From Devosia sp. Root413D1 (lineage in GTDB: Bacteria > Pseudomonadota > Alphaproteobacteria > Rhizobiales > Devosiaceae): 64,000 bases of DNA. The stretch is taken from assembly GCF_001425235.1 (NCBI RefSeq), contig NZ_LMEA01000007.1, forward strand, positions 197,170-261,169, written 5' to 3'. The translations under genes and the position numbers were made by a program. A model generated the notes under the pieces. It was given only the letters and a program-made list of their open reading frames with translations. It did no database searches and was not told the origin of the DNA. This document shows positions 26,035 to 35,444 of the stretch, in pieces (positions within the stretch are counted from its first letter, which is position 1; each line of letters begins with the position of its first letter).

Positions 26035-27948
26035 ATGACCCAGACCACTTCGTCCGGCGTGACGGCCGGCGCCACGGCGACCGAACAAACCGGCCACGCC
26101 ACAGGCAAGCTACCCCTTATCATTCTCGGCGCCCTGGGCGTCGTCTTCGGCGATATCGGCACCAGCCCCCTCTATGCCTTCCGCGACACACTGCACGCGG
26201 CCGGTGGCTCTCCGAATGAGCCCGAGGTGCTCGGGCTGCTGTCGCTGATCGTCTGGTCGCTGACCATGGTGGTCACGGTCAAGTACGTGATCTTCGTGCT
26301 GCGCGCCGACAACAAGGGCGAAGGCGGCACCCTGTCGCTGATGACCCTCGCCAGCAACGCCTTCGCCAAGCGGCCGGCCTGGATCCTCGGGCTCGGCATC
26401 GTCGGCGGTGCGCTGTTCCTCGGTGATGCGATCATTACGCCGGCCATCTCGGTGCTCTCGGCAGTCGAAGGCCTCGAGGTGGTGGAGCCGCGGCTTACCC
26501 CCTGGGTGGTGCCGATGACGGTGGTGATCATCATCGGGCTGTTCATGGTGCAGCGTTTCGGCACGGCGCGGGTATCGACGGTGTTCGGGCCGGTGATGGC
26601 CATTTGGTTCGTTGTCCTTGGCGGCACCGGTCTGCTGCATATCGCCGATGCGCCGCAGGTGCTGATGGCGCTGAACCCGGCGCATGGCATCACCTTCCTC
26701 TACACCCATGCCGGCATCTCGATCGTGGTGCTGGGGGCGGTGTTCCTGTCGGTGACGGGCGCCGAGGCTTTGTATGTCGACCTCGGGCATTTCGGCCGCC
26801 GGCCGATTATCCTCGCCTGGCTGCTGCTGGTGTTCCCAGCCCTGCTGCTCAACTATTTCGGGCAGGGCGCCTTCGTCCTCAGCCACCCGCACGAGGTGGT
26901 CAACCCGTTCTTCGAAATGCAGGCCGACTGGGCCCGTTTGCCGATGGTGGGCCTGGCAACGCTCGCCACCGTCATCGCCAGCCAGTCGGTCATCACCGGC
27001 GCCTATTCGCTGGTTCGCCAGGCCATGCACTTGAACCTCCTGCCGCGCCTCGAAGTGCGCCACACCTCCGAGGAGGTGGCCGGGCAGATCTTCATGCCGC
27101 AGGTCAACTTCCTGCTCTTGATCTGCGTCGTGCTGCTGGTCGTCGGTTTCCGCTCGTCGACGGCGCTGGCGGCCGCCTACGGCATCGCGGTGACCGGCGA
27201 GATGCTGGTGACGGCCGTGCTGCTGTTCATCGTCATGTGGCGGCTGTGGAAGTGGAGCCTCATCGTCGCGGTGGTGGTGATCGCCCCGCTGCTGGTGATC
27301 GACACCAGTTTCTTCATCGCCAACGCCGCAAAATTCTCGCAGGGCGGCTGGGTGCCGGCCGTGGTCGCGACGCTGATCGCCTCGATGATGACGATCTGGA
27401 TCTGGGGCCGCCGCCGGCTGGCCGAAAAGACCCGGCGTGACGAGGTGCCGCTCGAGTTCCTGGTCGAAAACCTCGCCAAGAAGAAGCCGACCATCGTCCC
27501 CGGCACAGCGGTGTTCCTCACCTCCGACATCGAGGGCGCGCCGACGGCGCTGCTGCACAGCCTCAAGCACTATAAAGTGTTGCACGAGCACAACGTCATC
27601 CTGACCGTGGTCACCTCGGATCGGCCGCGTGTCGCCGACGAGGAGAAGATCAGGATCGATGCCTATAACGACCTGTTCTACCGCGTGGTGGTGACCTTCG
27701 GTTACATCGAGACGCCGAACATCCCCAAAGCACTGGCGCTGGCTCGCAAGCTCGGCTGGAAGTTCGACATCATGTCGACGTCCTTCTTCCTGTCGCGCCG
27801 CTCGTTGAAGCCGTCGCTGAAGGGTGGCGCGCCGCTCTTCCTCGACCGGATCTTCATCGGTCTCGCCCGTAACGCCACCGACGCAACGGAATACTTCCAT
27901 ATTCCTACCGGCCGTGTGGTTGAAATCGGCACGCAGGTGGTGATCTAG
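26035..27948 (+). CDS. kup: Kup-family potassium uptake protein
   Basis: Inner-membrane K+/H+ symporter, 637 residues, with 12 predicted helices in the first 450 residues and a soluble C-terminal domain. The opening GALGVVFGDIGTSPLYAF (about residues 25-42) is the Kup signature, and IISV-type GDAIITPAISVLSAVEG follows. The ATG at 26035 has AAGG 4 nt upstream; the frame is open before it. The next coding frame begins directly after the TAG in the same frame, so no terminator separates them. Confidence 0.95.
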   Translation: MTQTTSSGVTAGATATEQTGHATGKLPLIILGALGVVFGDIGTSPLYAFRDTLHAAGGSPNEPEVLGLLSLIVWSLTMVVTVKYVIFVLRADNKGEGGTLSLMTLASNAFAKRPAWILGLGIVGGALFLGDAIITPAISVLSAVEGLEVVEPRLTPWVVPMTVVIIIGLFMVQRFGTARVSTVFGPVMAIWFVVLGGTGLLHIADAPQVLMALNPAHGITFLYTHAGISIVVLGAVFLSVTGAEALYVDLGHFGRRPIILAWLLLVFPALLLNYFGQGAFVLSHPHEVVNPFFEMQADWARLPMVGLATLATVIASQSVITGAYSLVRQAMHLNLLPRLEVRHTSEEVAGQIFMPQVNFLLLICVVLLVVGFRSSTALAAAYGIAVTGEMLVTAVLLFIVMWRLWKWSLIVAVVVIAPLLVIDTSFFIANAAKFSQGGWVPAVVATLIASMMTIWIWGRRRLAEKTRRDEVPLEFLVENLAKKKPTIVPGTAVFLTSDIEGAPTALLHSLKHYKVLHEHNVILTVVTSDRPRVADEEKIRIDAYNDLFYRVVVTFGYIETPNIPKALALARKLGWKFDIMSTSFFLSRRSLKPSLKGGAPLFLDRIFIGLARNATDATEYFHIPTGRVVEIGTQVVI

Positions 27949-27981
27949 TCCGTCCTCGGGTACCCTGGGGACGCGAGACTG

Positions 27982-29214
27982 CTGAAATCACTTGATATTG
28001 CGATCGCGGGCGCTGGCCCGGGCGGACTGGCTGCGGCGCTGCTGCTGAGCCGCGCCGGCCATCGCGTCCGGCTGTTCGAGCGCTTCGAGACGCCACGCCC
28101 GCTCGGTTCGGGCTTGATGCTGCAGCCCACCGGCCTCGCCGTGCTGGCGGCACTTGGCCTTTATCCCGAGATCGCCGCGCTCGGCTCGCGAGTCGAGCGG
28201 CTGATCGGCACCGACGCGCAGAGTGGCCGGGTGGTGCTCGACGTGAGCTATCGCCCCCTCGGCCCCGATGTGCACGCCATCGCCGTCCACCGCGCGGCGC
28301 TGTTCAATGTGCTGCATGACGCCGTGGTGGCCGAGCGTCTGCCGATCCGCACCGGCTTCGCCATCGAGGCGCTGGAGCGCGCCGGTGGCAAGCAGTGGCT
28401 GCGCGCCCCGCAGGGGCGTGAAGGGCCGTTCGATCTGGTGGTCGACGCGCTGGGTTCGGCCTCGCCACTGAAGCGTGAGGCGAAGCTGCCGAGCACCTCG
28501 CGGCCGCTGAGCTTCGGCGCCATCTGGGGCACGGTGCCCTGGGTCGATCAAGGGTTCCGCCGCGATGCGCTGATGCAGCGCTATCGCAAGGCCAGCGTGA
28601 TGATCGGCGTGCTGCCGGTCGGCCGCCAGCGCCGCGACGGACCGGAGCTCGCGGCGTTTTTCTGGAGCCTCAAGCCCGAAACCTTCGAGGCGCTGCAGGC
28701 CGCCGGCATCGATGGCTGGCGCGACGAAGTACTGGGGCACTGGCCGGAAACGGCGCCGCATCTCGAGGCGATCCGCGGCTTCGACGAGATGACGCTGGCG
28801 CGCTATGCCCACCATACGCTCGCGGTTCCGGCCGGCGACGGCATCGTCTTCATCGGCGACAGCGCCCACGCCACCAGCCCGCAGCTCGGGCAGGGGGCCA
28901 ATATGGCGCTGCTCGATGCCGCGGCGCTGGCCGGAGCGCTTGCCGGGGCCGCCTCGGTCGGTGAGGCCCTGAGTGAGTATGCGCGGTTGCGGCGTTGGCA
29001 CGTGCGGCTCTACCAATTGCTGTCGCTTACGCTCACCCCGTTCTACCAATCCGATGGCGTGCTGCTGCCGCTGGCGCGCGACGTGCTGGTGTCGGCGGTA
29101 GCCAGGCTGCCGCCGCTGCCCTGGCTGCTCGCCGCCATGGTGTCGGGGCAGTTGCTCAACCCGCTCAAGGCGTTGCAACTGGAAACGGAATCGTTACGCG
29201 AGGTTGCGGCATGA
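27982..29214 (+). CDS. FAD-dependent monooxygenase-like protein with probable CTG start
   Basis: Class A flavin monooxygenase-like protein, 410 residues. The FAD motif IAIAGAGPGGLAAALLLSRA lies at about residues 6-25, the second GD motif at FIGDSAHATSP (about 290). The first ATG in the frame (28114) would delete the whole FAD-binding start, and no ATG, GTG or TTG lies between the kup stop and the motif. CTG at 27982 gives the natural start MKSLDIAIAGAG. Purines (GGGGACGCGAGA) precede it. The next gene overlaps by 4 bp. Substrate unknown. Confidence 0.75.
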   Translation: MKSLDIAIAGAGPGGLAAALLLSRAGHRVRLFERFETPRPLGSGLMLQPTGLAVLAALGLYPEIAALGSRVERLIGTDAQSGRVVLDVSYRPLGPDVHAIAVHRAALFNVLHDAVVAERLPIRTGFAIEALERAGGKQWLRAPQGREGPFDLVVDALGSASPLKREAKLPSTSRPLSFGAIWGTVPWVDQGFRRDALMQRYRKASVMIGVLPVGRQRRDGPELAAFFWSLKPETFEALQAAGIDGWRDEVLGHWPETAPHLEAIRGFDEMTLARYAHHTLAVPAGDGIVFIGDSAHATSPQLGQGANMALLDAAALAGALAGAASVGEALSEYARLRRWHVRLYQLLSLTLTPFYQSDGVLLPLARDVLVSAVARLPPLPWLLAAMVSGQLLNPLKALQLETESLREVAA

Positions 29215-30863
29215 GCCGCCCGCATATCCTTATCGTCGGCGGCGCCGGCGTATTCGGTTCACGCCTGGCGCGCCTCTTGGCGCGCCGCAAGGGCTTTCGC
29301 GTCAGCCTCGGTGGGCGCACCGAACGCCGGGCAGTGGCGCTGCAGCGCGAGTTGCGGACAATCGACGAGCAGGGCGAATACGGCTTCGTCTTGATCGATC
29401 GCGACCGCATCGGCGTCGAACGGCTGAAAGAGATCGACTGCGACGTCGTCGTCGATTGCTCCGGCCCGTTCCAGCTCAGCGGCACCCAACTGATCGAGGC
29501 GGCGATCGGCGCGCGCTGCCACTATGTCGACATCGCCGACTCGAGGGCGTTCGTTGCCGGCATCGCCAGGTTCGACAGTGCGGCCCGCGCCGTCGCCATC
29601 TCGGTGATCTCGGGCGCCAGCTCGACGCCTGGGCTGACCCACGCCGTGCTTGACCAGGTCACCAGCGCCTGGCTCGCCGTCGACAGCGTGGATGTTGCAA
29701 TCGTCCCCGGCAACAGGACGCCCAAGGGCCGCTCGGTCATCGAGGGTATCCTGAGCTGGGTTGGTCAGCCGGTCCGGGTGTTCCGCGAGGCCGGCTGGGA
29801 GCGGGGCCGCGGCTGGAGCGGCGGCCGCTCGGTCACCATCGAAGGGCTGCCTCCTCGCCGCGCCATGTCGGCCGACGTTCCCGATCTCGACCTGCTGCCC
29901 GCGCGCTTTGCGCCGCGGGTACGAGCTGGGTTCGATGCCGGAATGGAGCTGCCGGTGCTCAACTGGCTGATCGGCGTCGCCGCGGTGCCGGTGCGCTGGG
30001 GGCTGGTCAAATCGGCGGGCGTATTCGCCGGCCTCGGAACGCAGATCGCACTTTGGCTCGATCGTTTCGGCACCGCCGATGGCGGCATGCTGGTCGAGGC
30101 GGCCGGGCAGGATGCTCGCGGCGACCCACGCGTGGTGCGCTGGTGGCTGCGGGCCGCCAATGGCGACGGCCCCTATGTGCCGGTGCTGCCGACGGCGGCG
30201 ATCATCGAGCAGCTGACCTTTGGCGGCCGGCTGCGCGGTGGCGCCCGCTCGGCCGCCGGCGTCGTCAGCCTCGAGCAGATCAAGCCTTGGCTCGAAGGCC
30301 TCGCCATCGAGACCAAGCAGGTGGCGTTCCGGGGCGAGAAGCCGCTCTACCGGCGGGTGATGGGCGAGGGGTTCGACCGCTTGCCCGAGGTGACGCGGCG
30401 GCTGCATCGCGGCCGGCCGGCGGTGATCGCCGAAGGCGAGGCAGTGGTGGCCCCAGCCACCAACCCGGTCGCCCGCTTCCTCGCCAAACGCCTCGGCCTG
30501 CCGCTCGACGAGGGCCGGCTGCCGGTGCGGGTGGTGATCGAGAGCCGCGAGGGCAGGGAGCATTGGACGCGCTTCTTCGCCGACCGGCCGATGCGCTCGG
30601 TGATGAGCGCGGCACCCGACGGGCTGATCGAGGAGCGCTTCGGTGCCGTCGCCATCCGCATGCGTTTGGTGCCGCGCGGCGACGGGCTCGACATGCAGCG
30701 CGTCTCTGGCCGGATCTGGAACGTGCCGCTCCCCGGCCTGCTGCTGCCCCGCATCACTGCCGAGGAGCGGGTCGACGAGGGCGGCCGCCACCGCTTCGAG
30801 GTCGATATCGGCCTGCCGCTGTTCGGAAGGCTGGTGGCGTATCGGGGGTATCTGGTGCTTTAG
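29211..30863 (+). CDS. saccharopine-dehydrogenase-like protein with C-terminal DUF4166 domain
   Basis: 550 residues. Residues 1-130 form a Rossmann domain (HILIVGGAGVFGSRLARLL) of the saccharopine dehydrogenase-like superfamily, followed by its second domain (up to about 370). The last 180 residues match the DUF4166 type (YRRVMGEGFDRLPEVTRRLH near 380 to the end, RHRFEVDIGLPLFGRLVAYR). It overlaps the FAD monooxygenase by 4 bp (ATGA), so the two oxidoreductases probably act together. The role is unknown; a link to lipid or wax-type metabolism is only a guess. Confidence 0.8.
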   Translation: MSRPHILIVGGAGVFGSRLARLLARRKGFRVSLGGRTERRAVALQRELRTIDEQGEYGFVLIDRDRIGVERLKEIDCDVVVDCSGPFQLSGTQLIEAAIGARCHYVDIADSRAFVAGIARFDSAARAVAISVISGASSTPGLTHAVLDQVTSAWLAVDSVDVAIVPGNRTPKGRSVIEGILSWVGQPVRVFREAGWERGRGWSGGRSVTIEGLPPRRAMSADVPDLDLLPARFAPRVRAGFDAGMELPVLNWLIGVAAVPVRWGLVKSAGVFAGLGTQIALWLDRFGTADGGMLVEAAGQDARGDPRVVRWWLRAANGDGPYVPVLPTAAIIEQLTFGGRLRGGARSAAGVVSLEQIKPWLEGLAIETKQVAFRGEKPLYRRVMGEGFDRLPEVTRRLHRGRPAVIAEGEAVVAPATNPVARFLAKRLGLPLDEGRLPVRVVIESREGREHWTRFFADRPMRSVMSAAPDGLIEERFGAVAIRMRLVPRGDGLDMQRVSGRIWNVPLPGLLLPRITAEERVDEGGRHRFEVDIGLPLFGRLVAYRGYLVL

Positions 30864-30888
30864 GGATCACGGACCGTTCCTCAGCGTC

Positions 30889-31041
30889 CCCTCTCCCCTG
30901 AGGGGAGAGGGCTAGTGCAGCTAGGACCGTCAGGTCCGTAGCGGAACTAGGGTGAGGGGTTCAGCTTCTCAGCGAGCGCTCGCTGCACCGCTTCACCCCT
31001 CAACCGGCCTTCGGCCACCTTCTCCCCTGAGGGGAGAAGGG
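30889..31041. repeat. pair of CCC(T/C)TCTCCCCT hairpins with spacer
   Basis: Two 23-bp palindromes (30889-30911 and 31018-31040) with nearly the same sequence, about 106 bp apart, fill the gap between convergent genes. The spacer also holds GGACCGTCAGGTCC and GGCCTTCGGCC hairpins. Looks like an intergenic mosaic repeat. It may act as a bidirectional stop. Confidence 0.75.
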
Positions 31042-31061
31042 ACAGGTGGCCAGTTCCCCCG

Positions 31062-32897
31062 CTAGATACTCGCCACACTATGCAGCGCCGCATAAACTCC
31101 ATCCCGCGCCACCAGCGCCTCATGCGTTCCCTCTTCAGCCACGCCATCGCGGGTGAGCACCAGGATGCGGTCGGCATGGCGCACGGTGGAGAGCCGGTGC
31201 GCGATGACGATGGTGGTCCGTCCCTTGGCGAGGGTCAGCAGCGCCTGCTGCACCGCCCGCTCGCTCTCGTTGTCGAGCGCGCTCGTCGCCTCGTCGAAGA
31301 TCAGGATCGCCGGGTCCTTGAGGAAGGCGCGGGCGATGGTGAGGCGCTGCTTCTGGCCGCCCGAGAGCTTGACGCCGCGCTGCCCGACATCGGTGTCGTA
31401 GCCGTTGGGCAAAGCCATGATGAACTCATGCGCATTGGCGGCCCGAGCGGCGGCCTGGACCTCGGCGTCGGTGGCGTCGGGCCTGCCATAGCGCAGGTTC
31501 TCGGCCACCGAGCCGGCGAACAGGTAGACATCCTGCTGCACCACCGCGACATGCCGGCGGAGCGAGGCCAGTTGCACATCGCGGATGTCGCGCCCATCGA
31601 TCCGGATGGCGCCCGCATCGACATCGTAGAAGCGCGGGATCAGCGCACAGAGCGTGCTCTTGCCCACTCCAGACGGGCCGACCAGCGCTACGAACTCACC
31701 TGGGGCGATGTCGAGCGACAGCCTGCTGAGCACCTGCGGCCCGCTCGACTCGTAGCGGAAGGTCACGTCGTCGAAGCGGATCGCCCCGCGCGGCACCGGC
31801 ATCGGCGCCGCACCGGCCCGGTCGGTGATATCAGGCTCGACCTCGAGGATCTCCATGGCGCGCACGAACCCGGTATAGCCCTCCTGCAGCAGGCGGGCGA
31901 AGTTGGCGAGCCGCTTGACCGGATCGACCAGCACCGCGACGCAGAGCAGGAAGGTCAGCATTTCGGCGACCGTCAGCTCACCCGAGAGGATGCGCAGCGC
32001 CCCAACCACCACCACCATGATGGTGACCAGCTGGGCAAAGCTTTCGGTCCCCGCCGAGAACCAGGCCTCCGAGCGATAGCCATCGGCGCGGCTGACCACG
32101 AAGCGGCGGTTCTGCTCGGCGAAGCGATCGGTCTCCAGCCCCTCGTTGGTGAAGGACTGAACGACCCGGATACCCGCCAGTGCGTCCTCGACCCGCTCGT
32201 TCACCGCCGCGATCTGCTGTTTGCTCCGTTCCAGCGCCCGGTTCATCCGCCGGTTGAAATGCAGCGCATAGGCCACCGCGAACGGGGTGAGGGCGAGAAT
32301 CAGGGCGGCTAGCACCGGATCGATGAAGAACAGCACCAGCATGGCGCCGCCGAACTTGAACACCGCGATGGCCAGGTCTTCCGGGCCGTGGTGGAACAGT
32401 TCGCCCAGCCACAGCGTGTCGTTACTGATCCGGCTCATCAATTGGCCGGTGCGTTGCCGGTCGTAGAAACCGAAGGACAGTTTCTGGCAGTGCTCGAACA
32501 GCTCCTGGCGCACCGCCGCCTCGATTCGGGCGCCCATGACGTGGCCCTGGTAGTCGACGAAGAAGGTCGCCGCCACTTCGACCGCGAGGATGGCAAGCAT
32601 CAACGCGCCGATGAAGAGGATCTGCCAGAACGCCTCGGGCGCTTCGGGCAGGGCGAGCAGGCGCGTCGTCACAAAGTTGGCGCTGAGCGGCAGCGCGATA
32701 GCGGTGCCGGCAACGAGGATGGCGCAGCAGAGGTCCGCCACGAGCAGCGGCAGGTGCGGCCGATAGTAGGAAACGAACTTTTGCGCTCGCGAACGATTGC
32801 GCTGCCGGGCAGCGGGATCGGTCGGGTTGGCGAAGAGGCTGCGAAAGCGGTTAGGGCGCTGCGGGTTTTTCCTCGCGCGCGGGGAGTGAGAAGGCAT
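31062..32897 (-). CDS. ABC exporter, fused permease and ATPase (MsbA/ABCB type)
   Basis: 611 residues. An N-terminal basic tail is followed by six helices (about 50-330) of the type I exporter fold, then a nucleotide-binding domain with Walker A GPSGVGKST, signature LSGGQKQR and Walker B DEATSALD. It functions as a homodimer or half-transporter in the inner membrane. Family members move lipids, drugs or glycoconjugates. No neighbouring gene gives the substrate. The basic Arg/Pro-rich N-terminal 35 residues are longer than usual. Confidence 0.9.
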   Translation of the reverse strand: MPSHSPRARKNPQRPNRFRSLFANPTDPAARQRNRSRAQKFVSYYRPHLPLLVADLCCAILVAGTAIALPLSANFVTTRLLALPEAPEAFWQILFIGALMLAILAVEVAATFFVDYQGHVMGARIEAAVRQELFEHCQKLSFGFYDRQRTGQLMSRISNDTLWLGELFHHGPEDLAIAVFKFGGAMLVLFFIDPVLAALILALTPFAVAYALHFNRRMNRALERSKQQIAAVNERVEDALAGIRVVQSFTNEGLETDRFAEQNRRFVVSRADGYRSEAWFSAGTESFAQLVTIMVVVVGALRILSGELTVAEMLTFLLCVAVLVDPVKRLANFARLLQEGYTGFVRAMEILEVEPDITDRAGAAPMPVPRGAIRFDDVTFRYESSGPQVLSRLSLDIAPGEFVALVGPSGVGKSTLCALIPRFYDVDAGAIRIDGRDIRDVQLASLRRHVAVVQQDVYLFAGSVAENLRYGRPDATDAEVQAAARAANAHEFIMALPNGYDTDVGQRGVKLSGGQKQRLTIARAFLKDPAILIFDEATSALDNESERAVQQALLTLAKGRTTIVIAHRLSTVRHADRILVLTRDGVAEEGTHEALVARDGVYAALHSVASI

Positions 32898-33262
32898 GAA
32901 GCGGGGTGTCCTTGCTGAAATAGGCTCCTTTCTGGTGGGACAGCGTCGCTTTCATTCTGAACTCCCTGGGGGCAGCGGTTTGGGAAGCGGACCATAGGCC
33001 GAGCCTGCGCGCCGGGCAACCGGGGGACCTGTGATCGGCAGGCTGGGTGTGGCCGGTCGGCTACACTCGAGTAGATCGTCTCATGATCGGTTGCACTAGG
33101 TGGTCCACATACTCGGTGTCATCCCAGCGAAAGCTGGGACCCATTTCACCGCCTGCGCTGGAGGCGAGTTGGGTCCCAGCTTTCGCTGGGATGACAGCCG
33201 GTGGGGGAGGCGGGACGGTGGGCCATCTCGGCTGCGAGTGCTTCAACTCGTCAGCCCAGCTT
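32898..33262. other. gene-free 365-bp intergenic region
   Basis: Contains one intergenic inverted repeat (33118-33195). I see no coding frame with family character and no RNA gene in the rest. Confidence 0.55.
33118..33195. repeat. GTCATCCC-type intergenic inverted repeat, copy 3
   Basis: Near-perfect arms GTCATCCCAGCGAAAGCTGG and its complement, 78 bp end to end. Sequence between the arms also matches the reverse complement of the copy at 61933-62011, so the whole unit is conserved, not just the palindrome. Confidence 0.85.
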
Positions 33263-33925
33263 CTACAGCGCCAGGGCGGCGTCGCGCTTGCCGTAGGCGC
33301 GCAAGAATGTTCGCACGCCATTGCGCGCCGCCTGTTCGAGCTCGGCGTCGCTGACCGTCGCGCCCGGCTCGTTCGGCAGGTCGGCGCGGATCAGCGCCAT
33401 GAACTGCCGGGCCGCCAGGTCAGGGTCATCGAGCTCGATATCGCCGTCGTGCGCCAGGCGCGCGAAACGGGCCGAAATGGCCGGCCAGTTCTTGCCCGGG
33501 CCATAGTCCTTCCAGGTCTCGAACAGCTCGGGGTAGCGGCTGCCTTCGTTCTCGATCAGCTTGCGCAGCGCCCGCGAACCCTCGTCGCAAAGGCAATTGC
33601 GCGTCAGCCGGATGGCGAACTCCACCAGTTCGCGGCCGATATCCTGCGGCGCATCGGGGAAGGTGGCGAGCGTCTCGACCAGCCGCGCGCTGCCTTGCTC
33701 GTTGATGCCACGCACCACCTCGACGAACAGCCGTTCCTTGTCGCCGATCTGGTTGTAGATCGTCTGCCGCGAGACGTTCGCCTCTTCGGCGATCGCGTCG
33801 ATACTGGCGCCGACATAGCCATCGCGCACGAACACCGCCGTGGCGGCGCTGATGATGGCGCATCGCTTGTTGTAGTTCCCCCGCTGCATGGCAGGGCTGC
33901 GAACGAGGTCGTGGCTGATCTCCAT
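33263..33925 (-). CDS. TetR-family transcriptional regulator
   Basis: 220 residues from the ATG at 33925; another ATG at 33889 is possible and neither has a clear ribosome site. HTH at about 15-60 (AIISAATAVFVRDGY, then NVSRQTIYNQIGDKERLF). The C-terminal domain resembles the TetR_C AefR-like type (ENEGSRYPELF). Divergent from a Bcr/CflA-type efflux gene, with two palindromic operators in between, so it very likely represses both genes and is released by a drug-like ligand. Confidence 0.9.
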   Translation of the reverse strand: MEISHDLVRSPAMQRGNYNKRCAIISAATAVFVRDGYVGASIDAIAEEANVSRQTIYNQIGDKERLFVEVVRGINEQGSARLVETLATFPDAPQDIGRELVEFAIRLTRNCLCDEGSRALRKLIENEGSRYPELFETWKDYGPGKNWPAISARFARLAHDGDIELDDPDLAARQFMALIRADLPNEPGATVSDAELEQAARNGVRTFLRAYGKRDAALAL

Positions 33926-33953
33926 GCGGAGGATGATAATAGCACTTGACGAA

Positions 33954-33971
33954 TTGGACAAGAGTGTCCAA
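33954..33971. promoter_or_regulatory. candidate TetR operator 1
   Basis: Palindrome TTGGACA-AGAG-TGTCCAA, 29 bp upstream of the chosen TetR start. Confidence 0.65.
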
Positions 33972-33979
33972 AACTCACT

Positions 33980-33996
33980 TTGACACTAGTGTCCAA
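33980..33996. promoter_or_regulatory. candidate TetR operator 2
   Basis: TTGACACTAGTGTCCAA, the same half-site (TGTCCAA) as operator 1, with one base missing in the left arm. It includes a consensus-like TTGACA for the efflux gene direction. Centres are about 25 bp apart. Confidence 0.65.
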
Positions 33997-34162
33997 TTTT
34001 GTGGACTCGGGTGTCATTCAAGCGGCAGCTGAACCGGGTACACCGGCGAGGGAGGCAAACGACGCGCGGGGGTGATCCGCGCGCGGCCGAACTCTGTCCG
34101 ACGCTCGTTGCCGGATCGCCTGCTCGCTCTCAGTCACACAAGCAGTGTTGGGATTTACTGCT

Positions 34163-35371
34163 ATGAACGCAAAACTCATCCGTATGGCCATCGTGCTTGG
34201 CCTGTTGTCGGTGATCGGCCCGGTCGCCATCGACATGTATCTGCCGGCCTTGCCGGAAATCGGCGGGCAACTGGGCGTCACCGACGCGTCGGTGCAGCTC
34301 AGCCTGATGTCTTTCATGGCCGCTTTCGCTGTGGGACAGCTGATCTATGGTCCGATCAGCGACATGATCGGCCGCAAGCCACCGCTCTATATCGGCACGC
34401 TGGTGTTCATCGCCGGCTCGATCGGCTGCGCCGTGGCGCCTTCTGTTGAATGGCTGATCGTTTCGCGGTTCATCCAGGGTATCGGTGGTTGCGCGGCAAT
34501 GTCGCTGCCGCGCGCCATCGTGCGTGACGAGTATACCGGCGCCGAGGCCGCACAGCTGTTCAGCCTCATCATGCTGGTGTTCTCGATCTCCCCGATTCTT
34601 GCGCCGCTGGCGGGCAGTGTGGTCATCGCTTTCGGCGACTGGCGGCTGCTGTTCTGGGTGATGGGTGCGGTCGGCGTGTTCGGCCTGATCCTGTCGATCG
34701 TCGCGCTCAAGGAAACGCGTCCCAAGCACCAGCGCACCGAATCGACCATCGGCAGCGCCATTCGCGGCTACGGCATGCTGCTGAAGGACTGGAACTTCCT
34801 CGGGCTCACCTTCATCGGCGCCTTCGGCATGTCGGCCTTCATGGCCTTCATCGGCAACTCCAGCTTCGTGTTCATCGAGCACTACGGGCTGACGCCGACC
34901 GAATACAGCCTCGCCTTCTCGGTCAACGCGATCTCGTTCTTTGCGGTGTCGCAGTCGACCGGCTTCATGGTGAAGCGCTTCGGCTTGCAGCGGGTGGTGC
35001 GCACGGCGGTAACCGGCTTTGCGCTGTCGATGGCGCTGCTGGCCGGCATCTTCGTCGCCGGCATCGACAGCATGTGGGTGCTTTCGGGCCTGATGTTCAT
35101 CGCCTTCGGCTTCCTCGGCCTGGTGCTGCCGACCACTGGCGTCCTGGCGATGGAAGAGCATGGCGAGTTTGCTGGCACCGCATCGGCCCTGATGGGCACG
35201 CTGCAGATGGTGCTCGGCGCCGTGGTGATGGGGATTGTCGGAGCCTTCCACGATGGCACCGCCATCCCGATGGTGGTCGGCTTCGCCATCTGCGCCATCC
35301 TCGCCTTCATCCTGACCCAGCTGACCATCCGCACCACGGTCACTCCGGTCGTCGGCGCACCGGCGGAATAA
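34163..35371 (+). CDS. Bcr/CflA-type MFS multidrug efflux transporter
   Basis: A 402-residue drug:H+ antiporter with 12 helices. The first helix region AIDMYLPALPEIGGQLG is the Bcr/CflA signature, followed by the loop DMIGRKPP between helices 2 and 3. The chosen ATG at 34163 matches the family start; a TTG six codons earlier is possible. Controlled, by position, by the divergent TetR and its two operators. Natural substrate unknown. Confidence 0.9.
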   Translation: MNAKLIRMAIVLGLLSVIGPVAIDMYLPALPEIGGQLGVTDASVQLSLMSFMAAFAVGQLIYGPISDMIGRKPPLYIGTLVFIAGSIGCAVAPSVEWLIVSRFIQGIGGCAAMSLPRAIVRDEYTGAEAAQLFSLIMLVFSISPILAPLAGSVVIAFGDWRLLFWVMGAVGVFGLILSIVALKETRPKHQRTESTIGSAIRGYGMLLKDWNFLGLTFIGAFGMSAFMAFIGNSSFVFIEHYGLTPTEYSLAFSVNAISFFAVSQSTGFMVKRFGLQRVVRTAVTGFALSMALLAGIFVAGIDSMWVLSGLMFIAFGFLGLVLPTTGVLAMEEHGEFAGTASALMGTLQMVLGAVVMGIVGAFHDGTAIPMVVGFAICAILAFILTQLTIRTTVTPVVGAPAE

Positions 35372-35394
35372 CAGCTATCCCATGCAGGGAAGCG

Positions 35395-35423
35395 GGCGCG
35401 GGAGGAAACTTCCGCGCCTTTTC
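35395..35423 (+). terminator. Rho-independent terminator after the efflux gene
   Basis: A 10-bp stem with one G-U pair (35395-35404 with 35409-35418), GAAA loop, then TTTTCTC. Confidence 0.8.
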
Positions 35424-35444
35424 TCTTGGGGGATGACTGAAGCG

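Noticed and set aside
28114-29214. FAD monooxygenase starting at the first ATG
   Set aside because: This start removes the FAD-binding GxGxxG region, which is intact in frame just upstream.
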